Assembly (NCBI GenBank): GCA_964501365.1
Contig: CAZCST010000006.1
Coordinates: forward strand, 1-64,000
Direction of reading: 5' to 3'
DNA: 64,000 nt
From: CAZAMB01 sp964501365
GTDB taxonomy: Bacteria > Planctomycetota > Phycisphaerae > UBA1845
Part shown: positions 36,022 through 44,930 of the stretch, in pieces
Position numbering within the stretch: position 1 is the first letter of the stretch
Layout: the number at the start of each line of letters is the position of its first letter
Made by a program: the position numbers and the translations under genes
The notes under the pieces: generated by a model
Seen by the model: only the letters and a program-made list of their open reading frames with translations
The model's database searches: none
What the model was told of the DNA's origin: nothing

Positions 36022-36393
36022 TCATTCTTCAATAACATGTGGGGCGCGCGCAGAATTTCGGCTCGCGGGAGGCTTCAGCAAGATGCAGGCAATTATCAAT
36101 ATGAGAAATGGCACAATCAGGTAAACAAAACTCAAATCAATAGAGCCCGGCACAATTTGGGTGCCCGTTACTATCAATATGGTCAGCGAAGTTACTACAA
36201 ATGCGCGCATCGGGTAGCCGCTTCGCTTCCGTATCGAAACTAGAAGGTAGGACGGGGCTAGCCACACTGCACTTGCTAATGCGCTCATGTAGTCTCGGTG
36301 AGGAGCTATTACCCAAAGCGACCATCCAAGAAACGCCCAAATGCAGCCTACGACGAATACGATGGACCGCCAGGATGGGATAAATTCACGCAT
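36022..36393 (-). CDS. Small integral membrane protein of unknown function
   Basis: A 123-residue, very hydrophobic protein with about four transmembrane segments (about residues 8-30, 36-54, 62-82 and 86-108). No family is recognised. The start lies 5 bases after the stop of the upstream M50 protease gene on the same strand, so it is probably cotranscribed. The base composition is visibly less GC-rich than its neighbours, which may mean recent acquisition. Shine-Dalgarno is poor. Confidence 0.5.
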   Translation of the reverse strand: MREFIPSWRSIVFVVGCIWAFLGWSLWVIAPHRDYMSALASAVWLAPSYLLVSIRKRSGYPMRAFVVTSLTILIVTGTQIVPGSIDLSFVYLIVPFLILIIACILLKPPASRNSARAPHVIEE

Positions 36394-36398
36394 AGAAG

Positions 36399-37457
36399 CT
36401 ATTCGCGGATGCGGCGGGTTTCTTCTTCGAGGGTGCGGCGTTCGGCGGGGGTGAGCGAGTCCATGCCGGAACGGGCGACTTTGCGGAGGATTTCGTCGAC
36501 GGCCTCGTGATGACGCTGGCTGGCCTCGCGCTCCTGCTGCTCCAGGCGAAGGGCCTTGCGGGCGCGGCGGCGGGCGAGAAGGCTCGCACGCGGCTGGGTG
36601 GATTCTCCGTCGCGGGACCGCCCTCCGCCATAATCCCCGCCGCTGCTGAACTCCGATCCGAAGTCCATGCCGCCAAAGGCTCCCTGCTCGCGGATCATGC
36701 GCCGCGTCTGGTAACAGGTCATGTAGCCAAACAACGCGACCATCATCAGCAACCAGCTCTGCTCGGTGAACAGTGCGAACAGTCCCACGACGACCGCACC
36801 GACCATGCCGATACCGGTGGCGATTTCGGTGGCCGTGAAGTAGTCCTTGCGGGCCCAGAGAAACGCCTGCAAAACCCGCCCGCCGTCGAAGGGAAAAATC
36901 GGAAGCAGATTGATGAGCAGGAGGAAGTAGCTCACGCCAAAGAGTCGTACAACCCAGTGCTGGCCGGTGGTGAGGAAGGGCAGGTCAACGGGCTGCATGG
37001 GGTGCAGTGGATTCCACGGCACCGCGCCGAGCGTGCCGCACCAGACGGCCAGAACAGCGGAACAGATGCAACAGATCGCGACGTTGACCGTCGGACCTGC
37101 GAGCGTGGTGACCATGTGGGATTGCGGATCGTGGGGGGGCTCGACGGTGGCCAGCCCGCCGAGGGGCCAGATGAGAATTTCGTCGGCCCGACCGCCGACC
37201 TTGCGAGCGCCGTAACAGTGGCCCAGCTCATGCAGCAGCACGACCGCGAAGAGCAACGCGTACGTTCCCACTGCGCCGGAAAGAACTCCCAGGGCCGTCC
37301 AGCTCCGCGACTCCTCGGGCCGCGGAAGCTCCATCCAGATTAGCACGACCGCGCAAATGATAAACGCGACGTGGACGCGGACGCGGATTCCCCACACTCG
37401 GCCAAGCGTGAAGGACCAGTTGATCGGGTTATCGAGCGGCCTGCCTACGGGGTTCAT
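36399..37457 (-). CDS. M50-family site-2-type intramembrane metalloprotease
   Basis: A 352-residue polytopic protein. The zinc site is H-E-L-G-H at 76-80, and the third ligand lies in F-P-F-D-G-G-R at 188-194. About six membrane segments end near residue 255. A hydrophilic tail follows, closing with I-L-R-K-V-A-R-S-G-M-D-S-L-T-P, which resembles the tail of the rhomboid gene upstream. Such proteases cut transmembrane substrates. No PDZ or CBS domain is visible. The ATG at 37457 is chosen over a TTG at 37478. Confidence 0.88.
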   Translation of the reverse strand: MNPVGRPLDNPINWSFTLGRVWGIRVRVHVAFIICAVVLIWMELPRPEESRSWTALGVLSGAVGTYALLFAVVLLHELGHCYGARKVGGRADEILIWPLGGLATVEPPHDPQSHMVTTLAGPTVNVAICCICSAVLAVWCGTLGAVPWNPLHPMQPVDLPFLTTGQHWVVRLFGVSYFLLLINLLPIFPFDGGRVLQAFLWARKDYFTATEIATGIGMVGAVVVGLFALFTEQSWLLMMVALFGYMTCYQTRRMIREQGAFGGMDFGSEFSSGGDYGGGRSRDGESTQPRASLLARRRARKALRLEQQEREASQRHHEAVDEILRKVARSGMDSLTPAERRTLEEETRRIRE

Positions 37458-37571
37458 GCGATCGCGCCTTTCGCGCAAGAATTCACAGCCCGGTCAACGA
37501 ATATTGGAGCAAGCCATCCGGGTTCGCCCAGGTTGCCTGCGCCTCCCGGACCATCATATACAAAAGGGGGG

Positions 37572-38474
37572 TTACGATTCCATCGCTTTTTGGCGGTCGG
37601 TGGCCTCGCGGAGGGCGTTTTTCTCTGATTCAGAGAGGCTGTGGATGCCGGATTCGTAAACTTTTTTCAAAATTCGGTCAACAGTGACGGCGTCATCCTG
37701 GCGTTGTTTGATCCGGTCCTGAAAGTTGGGGGCGACCGGTCCGGGGCGGCGATAGGGCTTTCGGCTGCGGAATTGGGGCCAGTGCCAGCCGCGCCGGGAG
37801 AACCACGCCTCGCCGCGATAAGCCCACCACGCTCCGAAGGCCAGACCGGCGATATGGCAGGCATCTCCACCGGCATTCGTTCCCTGCCGGTAGATGTTAT
37901 AGGCGTAGAGGCCCGCGAAGATCAGAGCGGCAGTGCGGATCTTGATCGGAAAGAGAAAGTAGATGAGCACTTCCGCGTGCGGATATCGAATCGCGGCAGC
38001 ACCAAGGAGGCCCAGTACGGACCCGGAGGCGCCCGCGGCCGGGGCAAGTGGACTGAACCAGCCTTGTAGCGTTAGCAGCAGCAAAAAAAGGTTGCCAATG
38101 AGACCGGCTACCGTGTAGACCGCGAAGAACTGTTTGGAGCCCCAATCTCGTTCCAACTGCCGACCGAGGAAATGCAGGCCGAGCATGTTGAACAGAATGT
38201 GCATGCCGTCCCAGTGAACATACTGCGAAGTGATCATCCGCCAGAGCTGGCCATGCTGGATGGCGGGCGTGTAGTAGACCAGGAAGGCGGTGAGGGAGCT
38301 TCCTTTGACGCCAAGGACTCCGCCGGTGATGGAACATAAAAGGAAGATTGCGACGTTGACCCAGATCAGGATGGTGACCACGCTCTTGCCCGCCAAAAGG
38401 CCGCGACTGCGAACCGCGCGGAACGGGCCCGTGTAGTCGGACTCTCGTGCGTATTCTCGATCCCGCCAGGTCAT
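37572..38474 (-). CDS. Rhomboid-family intramembrane serine protease
   Basis: A 300-residue protein with six membrane segments. The catalytic serine is in G-A-S-G-S (Ser150), and the catalytic histidine in A-C-H-I-A-G-L (His207). The N-terminal half has the rhomboid W-R and H-I-L-F-N-M motifs. The cytoplasmic tail ends I-L-K-K-V-Y-E-S-G-I-H-S-L-S-E-S-E-K, a DUF6576-like helix also seen in the M50 protease downstream. The two protease genes are adjacent and on the same strand, 114 bases apart. Confidence 0.92.
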   Translation of the reverse strand: MTWRDREYARESDYTGPFRAVRSRGLLAGKSVVTILIWVNVAIFLLCSITGGVLGVKGSSLTAFLVYYTPAIQHGQLWRMITSQYVHWDGMHILFNMLGLHFLGRQLERDWGSKQFFAVYTVAGLIGNLFLLLLTLQGWFSPLAPAAGASGSVLGLLGAAAIRYPHAEVLIYFLFPIKIRTAALIFAGLYAYNIYRQGTNAGGDACHIAGLAFGAWWAYRGEAWFSRRGWHWPQFRSRKPYRRPGPVAPNFQDRIKQRQDDAVTVDRILKKVYESGIHSLSESEKNALREATDRQKAMES

Positions 38475-38493
38475 GGGTTATCCGATCTTTCGT

Positions 38494-38560
38494 GGCATGG
38501 CCAAGCGAAGCTCCGCCATGCCGGCGCCCGACACTTCCGGGCTTGGGCATGCCACCCCGT
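38494..38560. repeat. GGCATGGCCA...GAAGC dispersed repeat, copy 1
   Basis: GTGGCATGGCCAAGCGAAGC followed by a C-C-rich hairpin resembles 52137-52165 (GTGGCATGGCCAGGTGAAGC). It lies between the NUDIX and rhomboid genes. Divergence is appreciable. Confidence 0.55.
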
Positions 38561-38574
38561 GCCAGCCTCTAATC

Positions 38575-39087
38575 CTATGCTTTTTGTGAGGCGAAATAAA
38601 TTCCCAGTACGGCGAGTGTTTTGGCGTCCTCGATGGCGGCAGTGGCGAGCAATCGCCTTGCCTTGGCGAGGTCGCAGATTTCGGGGACGAGTTCCTCGCC
38701 AGGGTCGAGGTTCTGGCCGACGCGCGTCAGGTCGGTCGCCGTAAAGGCATGCATCCATTCGTTGGTGATCCCCGGCGACGTATAGAATGAGGCCAGCGGG
38801 GAGAGCTTTCCGGCCCGATAGCCGGTCTCTTCGACCAGTTCCCGTGCAGCGGTTTCGATCGGCTCCTCATCCGGCTCGCGTGTGCCTGCGGGCAATTCCA
38901 GCAATTCCCTTTGAACGGAGTGTCGATAGTTTCGAATCATGACGATCCTGCCGGCATCGAGAAGCGGCAGAATCACCACCGCGCCCGGATGCACAACGAC
39001 CTCCCGCGTAATGGTTTGTCCACGAGGTGACACACTGGTTTGGCGTTCGACCCGAAACTTCGATGTTGTCAGGAGAATCTCGTTCAT
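38575..39087 (-). CDS. NUDIX hydrolase (ADP-ribose pyrophosphatase-like)
   Basis: A 170-residue protein. The Nudix box is complete: G-T-R-E-P-D-E-E at about 68-75 leading to A-R-E-L-V-E-E-T-G-Y at 81-90. The preceding R-N-Y-R-H-S-V-Q-R-E-L-L-E-L-P-A-G is typical of the ADP-sugar diphosphatase branch, which removes ADP-ribose or similar sugars from the cytoplasm. It is transcribed with the rhomboid and M50 genes downstream. Confidence 0.88.
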   Translation of the reverse strand: MNEILLTTSKFRVERQTSVSPRGQTITREVVVHPGAVVILPLLDAGRIVMIRNYRHSVQRELLELPAGTREPDEEPIETAARELVEETGYRAGKLSPLASFYTSPGITNEWMHAFTATDLTRVGQNLDPGEELVPEICDLAKARRLLATAAIEDAKTLAVLGIYFASQKA

Positions 39088-39137
39088 GGCTTCACCCCTT
39101 CAAAAAACACAATTCCATACACGCCTTGGATCGACAG

Positions 39138-39203
39138 GGTGCAACTGGAAGCTTACTGCCAGTGCGGGCACGGGCGGACGAGCCGCACCCAAACTATACC
39201 ACT
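39138..39203. repeat. Degenerate copy B of the 94-bp double-hairpin element
   Basis: It retains the pieces GGGTGCAACTGG, CTGCCAGTGCGGGCACGGGCGG and CCAAACTATACCACTACCGG in the order seen in copy D, but lacks the left outer arm and part of the hairpins. It lies between the NUDIX gene and dxr. Confidence 0.7.
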
Positions 39204-39298
39204 ACCGGATTCCGGCCGAACTTGTCGCAGCGGGCAGTGGCTTCTATCATTTTTGAAGGCGGTGAACCCCCGTCCACCCGGACGGCGTTTGTAACTTC

Positions 39299-40450
39299 AT
39301 GACACAACGAATTTTGATTCTCGGCTCGACCGGCTCGATTGGACATAGCGCGCTCAGCGTGATCGATCATTTACGCGCCGACTGGAAAGTCGTTGGACTG
39401 GCGGCCGGTTCAAAGGGATCGGAGCTCGCCACGCAGGCCAACCGTTACCGGCCCGAGGCCGTCGCCATTGCCGATGCCGACAAAGCCTCCGCCACCCGGG
39501 CGGCACTGGAATACTCCCCGAAGTTTTTTGCGGGCGATGGCGCACTGGCCCAACTGGTGGAGGAAGTTCAGGCGGATTGTGTGTTATGCGCCGTCGTCGG
39601 TGCGAGCGGGCTCCCGGCGACGCTGAGGGCTGTGGAGCGGGGGCGACGTATCGCGCTGGCCAACAAGGAAGCCCTCGTGGTGGCCGGCTCGCTGCTCATG
39701 CCAATGGCCCGTAAAAGCGGCGCAACCCTTATCCCGGTGGACAGCGAGCACTCGGCGATCTTTCAGGCGCTGCAGGCCGGTCGGCGGCAGGACGTTCGCG
39801 CCGTGTACCTCACGGCGTCCGGCGGACCGTTCCGCACCTGGAATGCCGTCGAAATGGAAGACGTGACGCTCGAACAGGCGATGCGTCATCCGACGTGGAG
39901 CATGGGGCCGAAGATTACGGTGGATTCGGCGACAATGATGAACAAGGCCCTGGAGATCGTCGAGGCCCGCTGGCTCTTCGACCTCGACCCCGATCAGATC
40001 AAGGTCGTCGTTCATCCGGAGTCGATCGTTCATTCGCTGGTCGAGTTTTGCGACGGGTCGGTGGTTGCGCAGCTGGGTTCGCCGGATATGCGGACGCCGA
40101 TACAGTATGCACTGACGTATCCGCAACGGATGGCCTGTCCTTCGCCGCCGCTGGATTTGCTTCGGACGGGGGCGCTGAGCTTTGAAGCGCCGGATGTCGA
40201 GCGGTTTCCGGCCCTTCGGCTGGGATACGAAGTGGCGCGGCGCGGGGGGACCTGCGGAGCGGTGCTCAACGCTGCAAACGAGGCGGCCGTGGAATTGTTC
40301 CGCAGCGGCACGATCGGCTTTTGCGACATCGTCCGGCTTACGGAACGGGCGCTTCAGGAGCACGACTTCCAGCCGTCGCCCACATTGGACGATTTAATGA
40401 AGGCCGACCGATGGGCTCGGCAAGAGGTGACTCGATGCATGACGTGTTAG
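39299..40450 (+). CDS. dxr: 1-deoxy-D-xylulose 5-phosphate reductoisomerase
   Basis: A 383-residue enzyme that makes 2-C-methyl-D-erythritol 4-phosphate, the committed step of the MEP isoprenoid pathway, using NADPH. The nucleotide-binding G-S-T-G-S-I-G is at 8-14, and substrate/metal site pieces V-D-S-E-H-S-A-I and V-H-P-E-S-I-V-H-S are present. Length is normal. It overlaps rseP by 16 bases, so the two are translationally linked, as in many bacteria where dxr and rseP are neighbours. Confidence 0.96.
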   Translation: MTQRILILGSTGSIGHSALSVIDHLRADWKVVGLAAGSKGSELATQANRYRPEAVAIADADKASATRAALEYSPKFFAGDGALAQLVEEVQADCVLCAVVGASGLPATLRAVERGRRIALANKEALVVAGSLLMPMARKSGATLIPVDSEHSAIFQALQAGRRQDVRAVYLTASGGPFRTWNAVEMEDVTLEQAMRHPTWSMGPKITVDSATMMNKALEIVEARWLFDLDPDQIKVVVHPESIVHSLVEFCDGSVVAQLGSPDMRTPIQYALTYPQRMACPSPPLDLLRTGALSFEAPDVERFPALRLGYEVARRGGTCGAVLNAANEAAVELFRSGTIGFCDIVRLTERALQEHDFQPSPTLDDLMKADRWARQEVTRCMTC

Positions 40451-42915
40451 CACAAACGCAGATGATTCTGGGGGCCTCGTCGATTGCCGCGGCGTGGTCA
40501 TCGGTCTGGCCCTACCTCGTGATGATCGGCGGGTTTTCGCTGATCGTGTTCGTTCACGAACTTGGACACTTCATGGTCGCCAAGTGGGCGGGCGTTCGCG
40601 TGGAGCGGTTTGCCGTCGGCTTCGGTCAGGAGCTATTTGGATTCACGCGCGGCGAAACGCGTTACTCCTTCAATATTCTTCCGCTGGGCGGGTACGTCAA
40701 AATGCTCGGCCAGGAGGACTTCGACGACAAGAGCGAAGAACTGAAATTCAAGGACGACCCGCAATCGTTCATCAACAAGCCCGTAGGCCACCGCATGGCC
40801 ATCGTTTCCGCCGGCGTGGTGATGAACATCCTCTTCGCGTGCCTTGCGTTCATGATCGTGTTCCACTTTGGCATGGAGGCCACTCCGCCGCGCATTGCGG
40901 GCATCGAGCCTGACAGCCCTGCGGAAAAGGCGGGCCTCCAGCCCGGCGACGTCGTCCGCGAAGTAAACGGCGAAAAGATCCTGGAATTCAACGAAGTGCG
41001 AATGGCCGTCCTGCTCGCGCCTTTGCACGAGACGATTGAGTTCGTCGTCGAGCGTGACGGCAATGTTCTGAGTCTGGACGTCAAACCGACATACAACACG
41101 CCGCCGAGCACGCGATCGATTCAGCGGCTGATCGTGGGGATCACGCCGGGCGTCACCGGCGAAATCACCGGCGTGGGTCCGGAGATTCACGAGGACAATC
41201 CCAATCACGCCCACGCGGGCGACACGATTGTCGAGGTCGATGGCGTGGCGGTCACCGACGCCAACGCGAGCAGCGTGCTTTACAACCTTCCGTACGCCAA
41301 GGGCGGCATATTCGTCGAGCGAAAAGATCCGAAAAATCCGGACAAGCCCGCAGAGCGCGTTCGCGTGGAGATTCCGCCGCTCCTTACGCTCTATCCAAGC
41401 GATCCCGGCGATCCCGGCTCGGCCAACGTATTGGGGCTGACTCCCCTTGCACGATTTGGCTACATCGAAACGCGCGGGCGGGCCGGCTTCGCAGGCTTGG
41501 AGCTCGGCGACACGATTCTGAGCTGGAACGACAAGCCGAATCCCAATATCGCCGACGTCACCCGCGCGATCCGCGATAACGCGGAATGGGACGTGCCCTT
41601 CACCGTCCAAAAAGCCGACGGTCGTCGGGTTGCGGGGTTTGTGCGCCCCAAGGCCCACCCGCGTGGCATGGCGACGATTCAGGCCGATTGCCAGCCCGTC
41701 GCCGACAGCGATGGCCGACAGGGAGGCAGGATCGTGTTCCGCTCCGTGCGGCCCGGTGGAAGCGCCGCACAGGCGGGGATCGAGCCGGGCGATGTCGTGG
41801 TCAGGGTTGCGGAGCAGGACAATCCTTCGCGCCCCGAATTCAATGAAGTTGTGCAGACGAATCTGGGAAGTTTTGTCACGCTCACCATCCACAAACAGGA
41901 TGGCCGCACCGTCCGAACCGCCGTCCGGCCCGTTGCCCCCGGCTCCATCGATGCGAGCTACAGCCTGGTGGCCGACGATCTGCTCCGCACCGGCGAGCCA
42001 ATCGCGACGCTCAACGGCAAGCCCAGTCCGGCGGCGGAGGCCGACATTCCCGGCGGCGCGCTCATCACGGCCGTCAACGGTGAAAAAGTCGGCAAATGGC
42101 GCGACCTCATCACCGCCTTTCAGGCCGCCGCAGGCACTTCGGTGAACATCAGCTACACCTCGCGCGACGGTAAGGAACACACCACGCCGTTTCGCGTTCC
42201 GAAGTCGTTGCAAACGGTATTGGGCGTGGGGCCCGAAGCTCGAATCGTATCCATTGACGGGCACGAGACTGTGGCCATCGAAACCAACCGTGGAAAGGAA
42301 ACCTCGACGGTCGGATATCACGAAGGAACTCGCGCCATGCTCAAGGAGCTGGTCGGCAGGACGCAGGTTCCCATTCAGTATCGCGCCAATCCCCTGGCCC
42401 CGCTTCAGACCGCCAGTGTCGATGTGACGGAAGAAATGGTTGACCCGTGGCTGAGCCGCGTCGCATATTCGCCCAGCGTCGAGACCAAGGAGGCCACCAC
42501 AACGCTGCGCGGCGAGAATGCGCTCGACGCGGTGCGGATCGGACTGCACAAAACCTATTACTTTGTGCTTCAGGTCTACAAGACGATGGAGCGCATGATC
42601 TTTACGCGAAGCCTCGGCGTGGACAGCGTATCCGGGCCGCTGGGCATCATCGACATGGGCGGCAAGGTCGCCCAGGCGGGATGGGTGAAGTTCCTCTTCT
42701 TCCTCGCCATCATTTCCGCCAACCTGGCAGTGATTAACTTTCTGCCGCTCCCCATCGTGGATGGCGGCCTGATGGTGTTCCTGCTCATCGAAAAGATCAA
42801 AGGCAGCCCGGTGAGCATGAAGGTCCAGGTGGCCACGCAGGTCGTGGGCCTCTTCCTCATCATCGGAATGTTCCTCTTCGTCACCTATCAGGACGCGATC
42901 AAGCTGTGGGGCTGA
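40435..42915 (+). CDS. rseP: RseP-type site-2 protease with several PDZ-like domains
   Basis: An 826-residue inner-membrane zinc protease of the M50B family; known members have about 450 residues and cleave anti-sigma factors and signal peptide remnants. The zinc ligands H-E-L-G-H are at 41-45, with the third ligand region L-P-L-P-I-V-D-G-G near 770. Between them I count up to five PDZ-like segments, each with a G-L-x-x-G-D or equivalent (about 155-225, 232-310, 325-400, 425-490, 505-580), the first and fourth clearest. The membrane core is thus split by an unusually long extracytoplasmic stretch. The start at ATG 40435 has AGAGGTG 8 bases upstream. Confidence 0.88.
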   Translation: MHDVLAQTQMILGASSIAAAWSSVWPYLVMIGGFSLIVFVHELGHFMVAKWAGVRVERFAVGFGQELFGFTRGETRYSFNILPLGGYVKMLGQEDFDDKSEELKFKDDPQSFINKPVGHRMAIVSAGVVMNILFACLAFMIVFHFGMEATPPRIAGIEPDSPAEKAGLQPGDVVREVNGEKILEFNEVRMAVLLAPLHETIEFVVERDGNVLSLDVKPTYNTPPSTRSIQRLIVGITPGVTGEITGVGPEIHEDNPNHAHAGDTIVEVDGVAVTDANASSVLYNLPYAKGGIFVERKDPKNPDKPAERVRVEIPPLLTLYPSDPGDPGSANVLGLTPLARFGYIETRGRAGFAGLELGDTILSWNDKPNPNIADVTRAIRDNAEWDVPFTVQKADGRRVAGFVRPKAHPRGMATIQADCQPVADSDGRQGGRIVFRSVRPGGSAAQAGIEPGDVVVRVAEQDNPSRPEFNEVVQTNLGSFVTLTIHKQDGRTVRTAVRPVAPGSIDASYSLVADDLLRTGEPIATLNGKPSPAAEADIPGGALITAVNGEKVGKWRDLITAFQAAAGTSVNISYTSRDGKEHTTPFRVPKSLQTVLGVGPEARIVSIDGHETVAIETNRGKETSTVGYHEGTRAMLKELVGRTQVPIQYRANPLAPLQTASVDVTEEMVDPWLSRVAYSPSVETKEATTTLRGENALDAVRIGLHKTYYFVLQVYKTMERMIFTRSLGVDSVSGPLGIIDMGGKVAQAGWVKFLFFLAIISANLAVINFLPLPIVDGGLMVFLLIEKIKGSPVSMKVQVATQVVGLFLIIGMFLFVTYQDAIKLWG

Positions 42916-43457
42916 GAGTGCCTGCCGCAAAAATCAGCGAATACAATCCGCCGGCAATCGAAACGTGCAGCGGAATGTGGTACGTCCTGCACACGCGGGC
43001 GCGAAACGAGAAGGCCACTTCGTCCGATCTGTCGCGCCTGGGCATTCAGAATTTTCTGCCGCTGATTCGCTATCGGCGTTTGTATGGCGGCAAGCGGCGG
43101 CGCGTCGAAATCCCGCTCTTTCCCGGATACCTGTTCATGTGCGGAAGCCGGGCCGACCGTGAGGCCGCCCTGCGCACCAACCGCATCGCGCAGATTCTCG
43201 ACGTAGCCGACCAAAACGGACTGCGAACCGATTTGCAGCACATTCACCAGGTGGTCACCAGCGAAGAGACAGTGGATTTCTACCCGCGACTAAAGCGTGG
43301 CGTTCGCTGTCGCGTGGTCAGCGGAACCCTTCAGGGGCTTGAGGGCGTGGTGATCAGGCGTAAGGGGCCCTGGCGCGTGTTCGTCGGCGTCGCATTTCTG
43401 GGCCAGTCCGCCGAACTCGAGATCGACCCCACCTTCCTTTCCATCATCGAAGAATAG
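42906..43457 (+). CDS. NusG paralogue, possible specialised antiterminator
   Basis: A 183-residue protein with an NGN domain, M-W-Y-V-L-H-T-R-A-R-N-E near residue 24, and F-P-G-Y-L-F, then a KOW motif V-V-S-G-T-L-Q-G-L-E-G-V-V. It may be the house-keeping NusG, but the gene order (not next to secE or rplK) and the position before a polysaccharide export gene suggest a specialised RfaH/UpxY/LoaP-like factor. The GTG at 42906 overlaps rseP by 10 bases; the ATG at 42975 is an alternative that matches known N-termini. Confidence 0.75.
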   Translation: MGLRVPAAKISEYNPPAIETCSGMWYVLHTRARNEKATSSDLSRLGIQNFLPLIRYRRLYGGKRRRVEIPLFPGYLFMCGSRADREAALRTNRIAQILDVADQNGLRTDLQHIHQVVTSEETVDFYPRLKRGVRCRVVSGTLQGLEGVVIRRKGPWRVFVGVAFLGQSAELEIDPTFLSIIEE

Positions 43458-43709
43458 CTCAGGCCCGGCCGCCGCGGATCGTTTTCCCGCCTCTACCAGC
43501 ACTGGCAGACGGGCTGTCGGATCAGCCGAAGGCCTGAGGCCGGCGCGGGTCATTTCACGCTTGGACCGCCGATGCGCCGATGAATAGATGGATTGGCTCA
43601 ATGGTGAGGCAGCGAGGCGTGCGCGGCCTGTGCCTCACGGTGCGGTACGTTCTGGAACCGCAATCGTTTTTGACGTTTGAATCACCCGGGATCAGCGAGG
43701 GCGTCCACC

Positions 43710-44909
43710 ATGCATTTACGAGGCTGGCACATGCATAGCCGTTCCATTCATATCCGGATCGCTTGCGGAGTTGGACTGTCCGTCGTGAACATTGCGGCGG
43801 TCGGGTGCAAGTCCACCGATCATCGAATGAGCATGAATCAGTTCATGCAGATGGAGGAGGGTTCAAAAGAAGCCGTTCCGCAATCCGTTGCACAGATGCC
43901 CCCGTCCGTCGTGGACCAGCAGTTTGGCGCATACAAGGTTGGGCACGGCGACCTGCTCAGCGTCACATTGACCTCGACGCAGGCAGCAGCGCCCTATCCA
44001 CCCTTTAACGTTCGGATCGATCGCAATGGCAACGTGACGCTTCCGGTGGTTGGCGCGGTTCAGGTGGGCAACATGGAGCTCGAAGACGTCGAGAACGTCA
44101 TTCGGACTGCGTATGTCCCCAGGGTCTTCAGCGAAGCTGTGGTGCACGTCGATCTTCTTGCCGCCGAGCCGACCAACGTCGTGGTGACGGGGGCCGTGAC
44201 GCTGCCGGGGTTCGTCAAACTGCGCCGAACCGAGCGCAATATGCTCCACGCCATAGTGGGAGCGGGCGGGCTTTCGCAGGCGGCCGGCGGACAGGCCACT
44301 CTGCGGCGCGTCCGCAGCCCCGGCGAAACGATCACGCTGGATTTGACCGACCCCACCCAGGTGAATCAGGCCATGGCGCTGCCGCCGCTGGAAAATGGCG
44401 ACATCATCAACGTCCATGCCGCACCGCTCAACACGGTTTTTGTCGGCGGGCTGGTGAACCGTCCCGCACCGATCGTGCTGCCGCCGGGCGTTCGCGTGAC
44501 GGCGTTACAGGCAGTGGCCGGTGCGTCCGGGTTGCGCACGGATGTTACTCCATCCGAGGGAACGCTGATTCGCCGGATGCCTGACGGCACGGACGTACAT
44601 GTGAAGCTGGACCTGCAGCGCATGACGCGCGGCGAAGAGCCGAACATCCTGCTGGCCGCAGGCGACATCCTGTGGGTCCCCGACACGCTGGAAACACGGG
44701 TTCAGGATTTCATCAATCGCAATATTTTCATGAGGGCCGGCGTCAGCGTGACGTATAACGTCAGCGGCATCGAGTTCCTGAATCGCCGCGAACTCCAGGG
44801 ATCGGGCGTGAGCGGAGACAACAATCAGCAGAGCAACTTCGATCCGCTTGGATTCCTGAATCAGAATCGCGCCTTGCAAGACCTGACTTCCAGGCCGGTC
44901 GTGCCCTAG
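43710..44909 (+). CDS. Polysaccharide export lipoprotein, Wza-like (Poly_export plus SLBB)
   Basis: A 399-residue lipoprotein (possible lipobox A-V-G-C, Cys33) with the polysaccharide export signature Y-K-V-G-H-G-D-L-L-S-V-T near residue 80 and I-D-R-N-G-N-V-T-L-P-V-V-G. Two SLBB-like domains follow (G-A-V-T-L-P-G-F-V-K and V-G-G-L-V-N-R-P-A-P). Such proteins form the outer-membrane export channel of capsule and exopolysaccharide systems. A partner tyrosine autokinase or copolymerase is not seen in the window. The start is uncertain: 43710 (used) or 43731. Confidence 0.88.
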   Translation: MHLRGWHMHSRSIHIRIACGVGLSVVNIAAVGCKSTDHRMSMNQFMQMEEGSKEAVPQSVAQMPPSVVDQQFGAYKVGHGDLLSVTLTSTQAAAPYPPFNVRIDRNGNVTLPVVGAVQVGNMELEDVENVIRTAYVPRVFSEAVVHVDLLAAEPTNVVVTGAVTLPGFVKLRRTERNMLHAIVGAGGLSQAAGGQATLRRVRSPGETITLDLTDPTQVNQAMALPPLENGDIINVHAAPLNTVFVGGLVNRPAPIVLPPGVRVTALQAVAGASGLRTDVTPSEGTLIRRMPDGTDVHVKLDLQRMTRGEEPNILLAAGDILWVPDTLETRVQDFINRNIFMRAGVSVTYNVSGIEFLNRRELQGSGVSGDNNQQSNFDPLGFLNQNRALQDLTSRPVVP

Positions 44910-44930
44910 TGTTGATCTTGCTGTCGTCGG

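Noticed and set aside
40633..42930. A 765-codon open frame antisense to rseP
   Set aside because: It is a mirror of the strongly conserved, high-GC rseP coding sequence and has no recognisable domain or ribosome-binding site.
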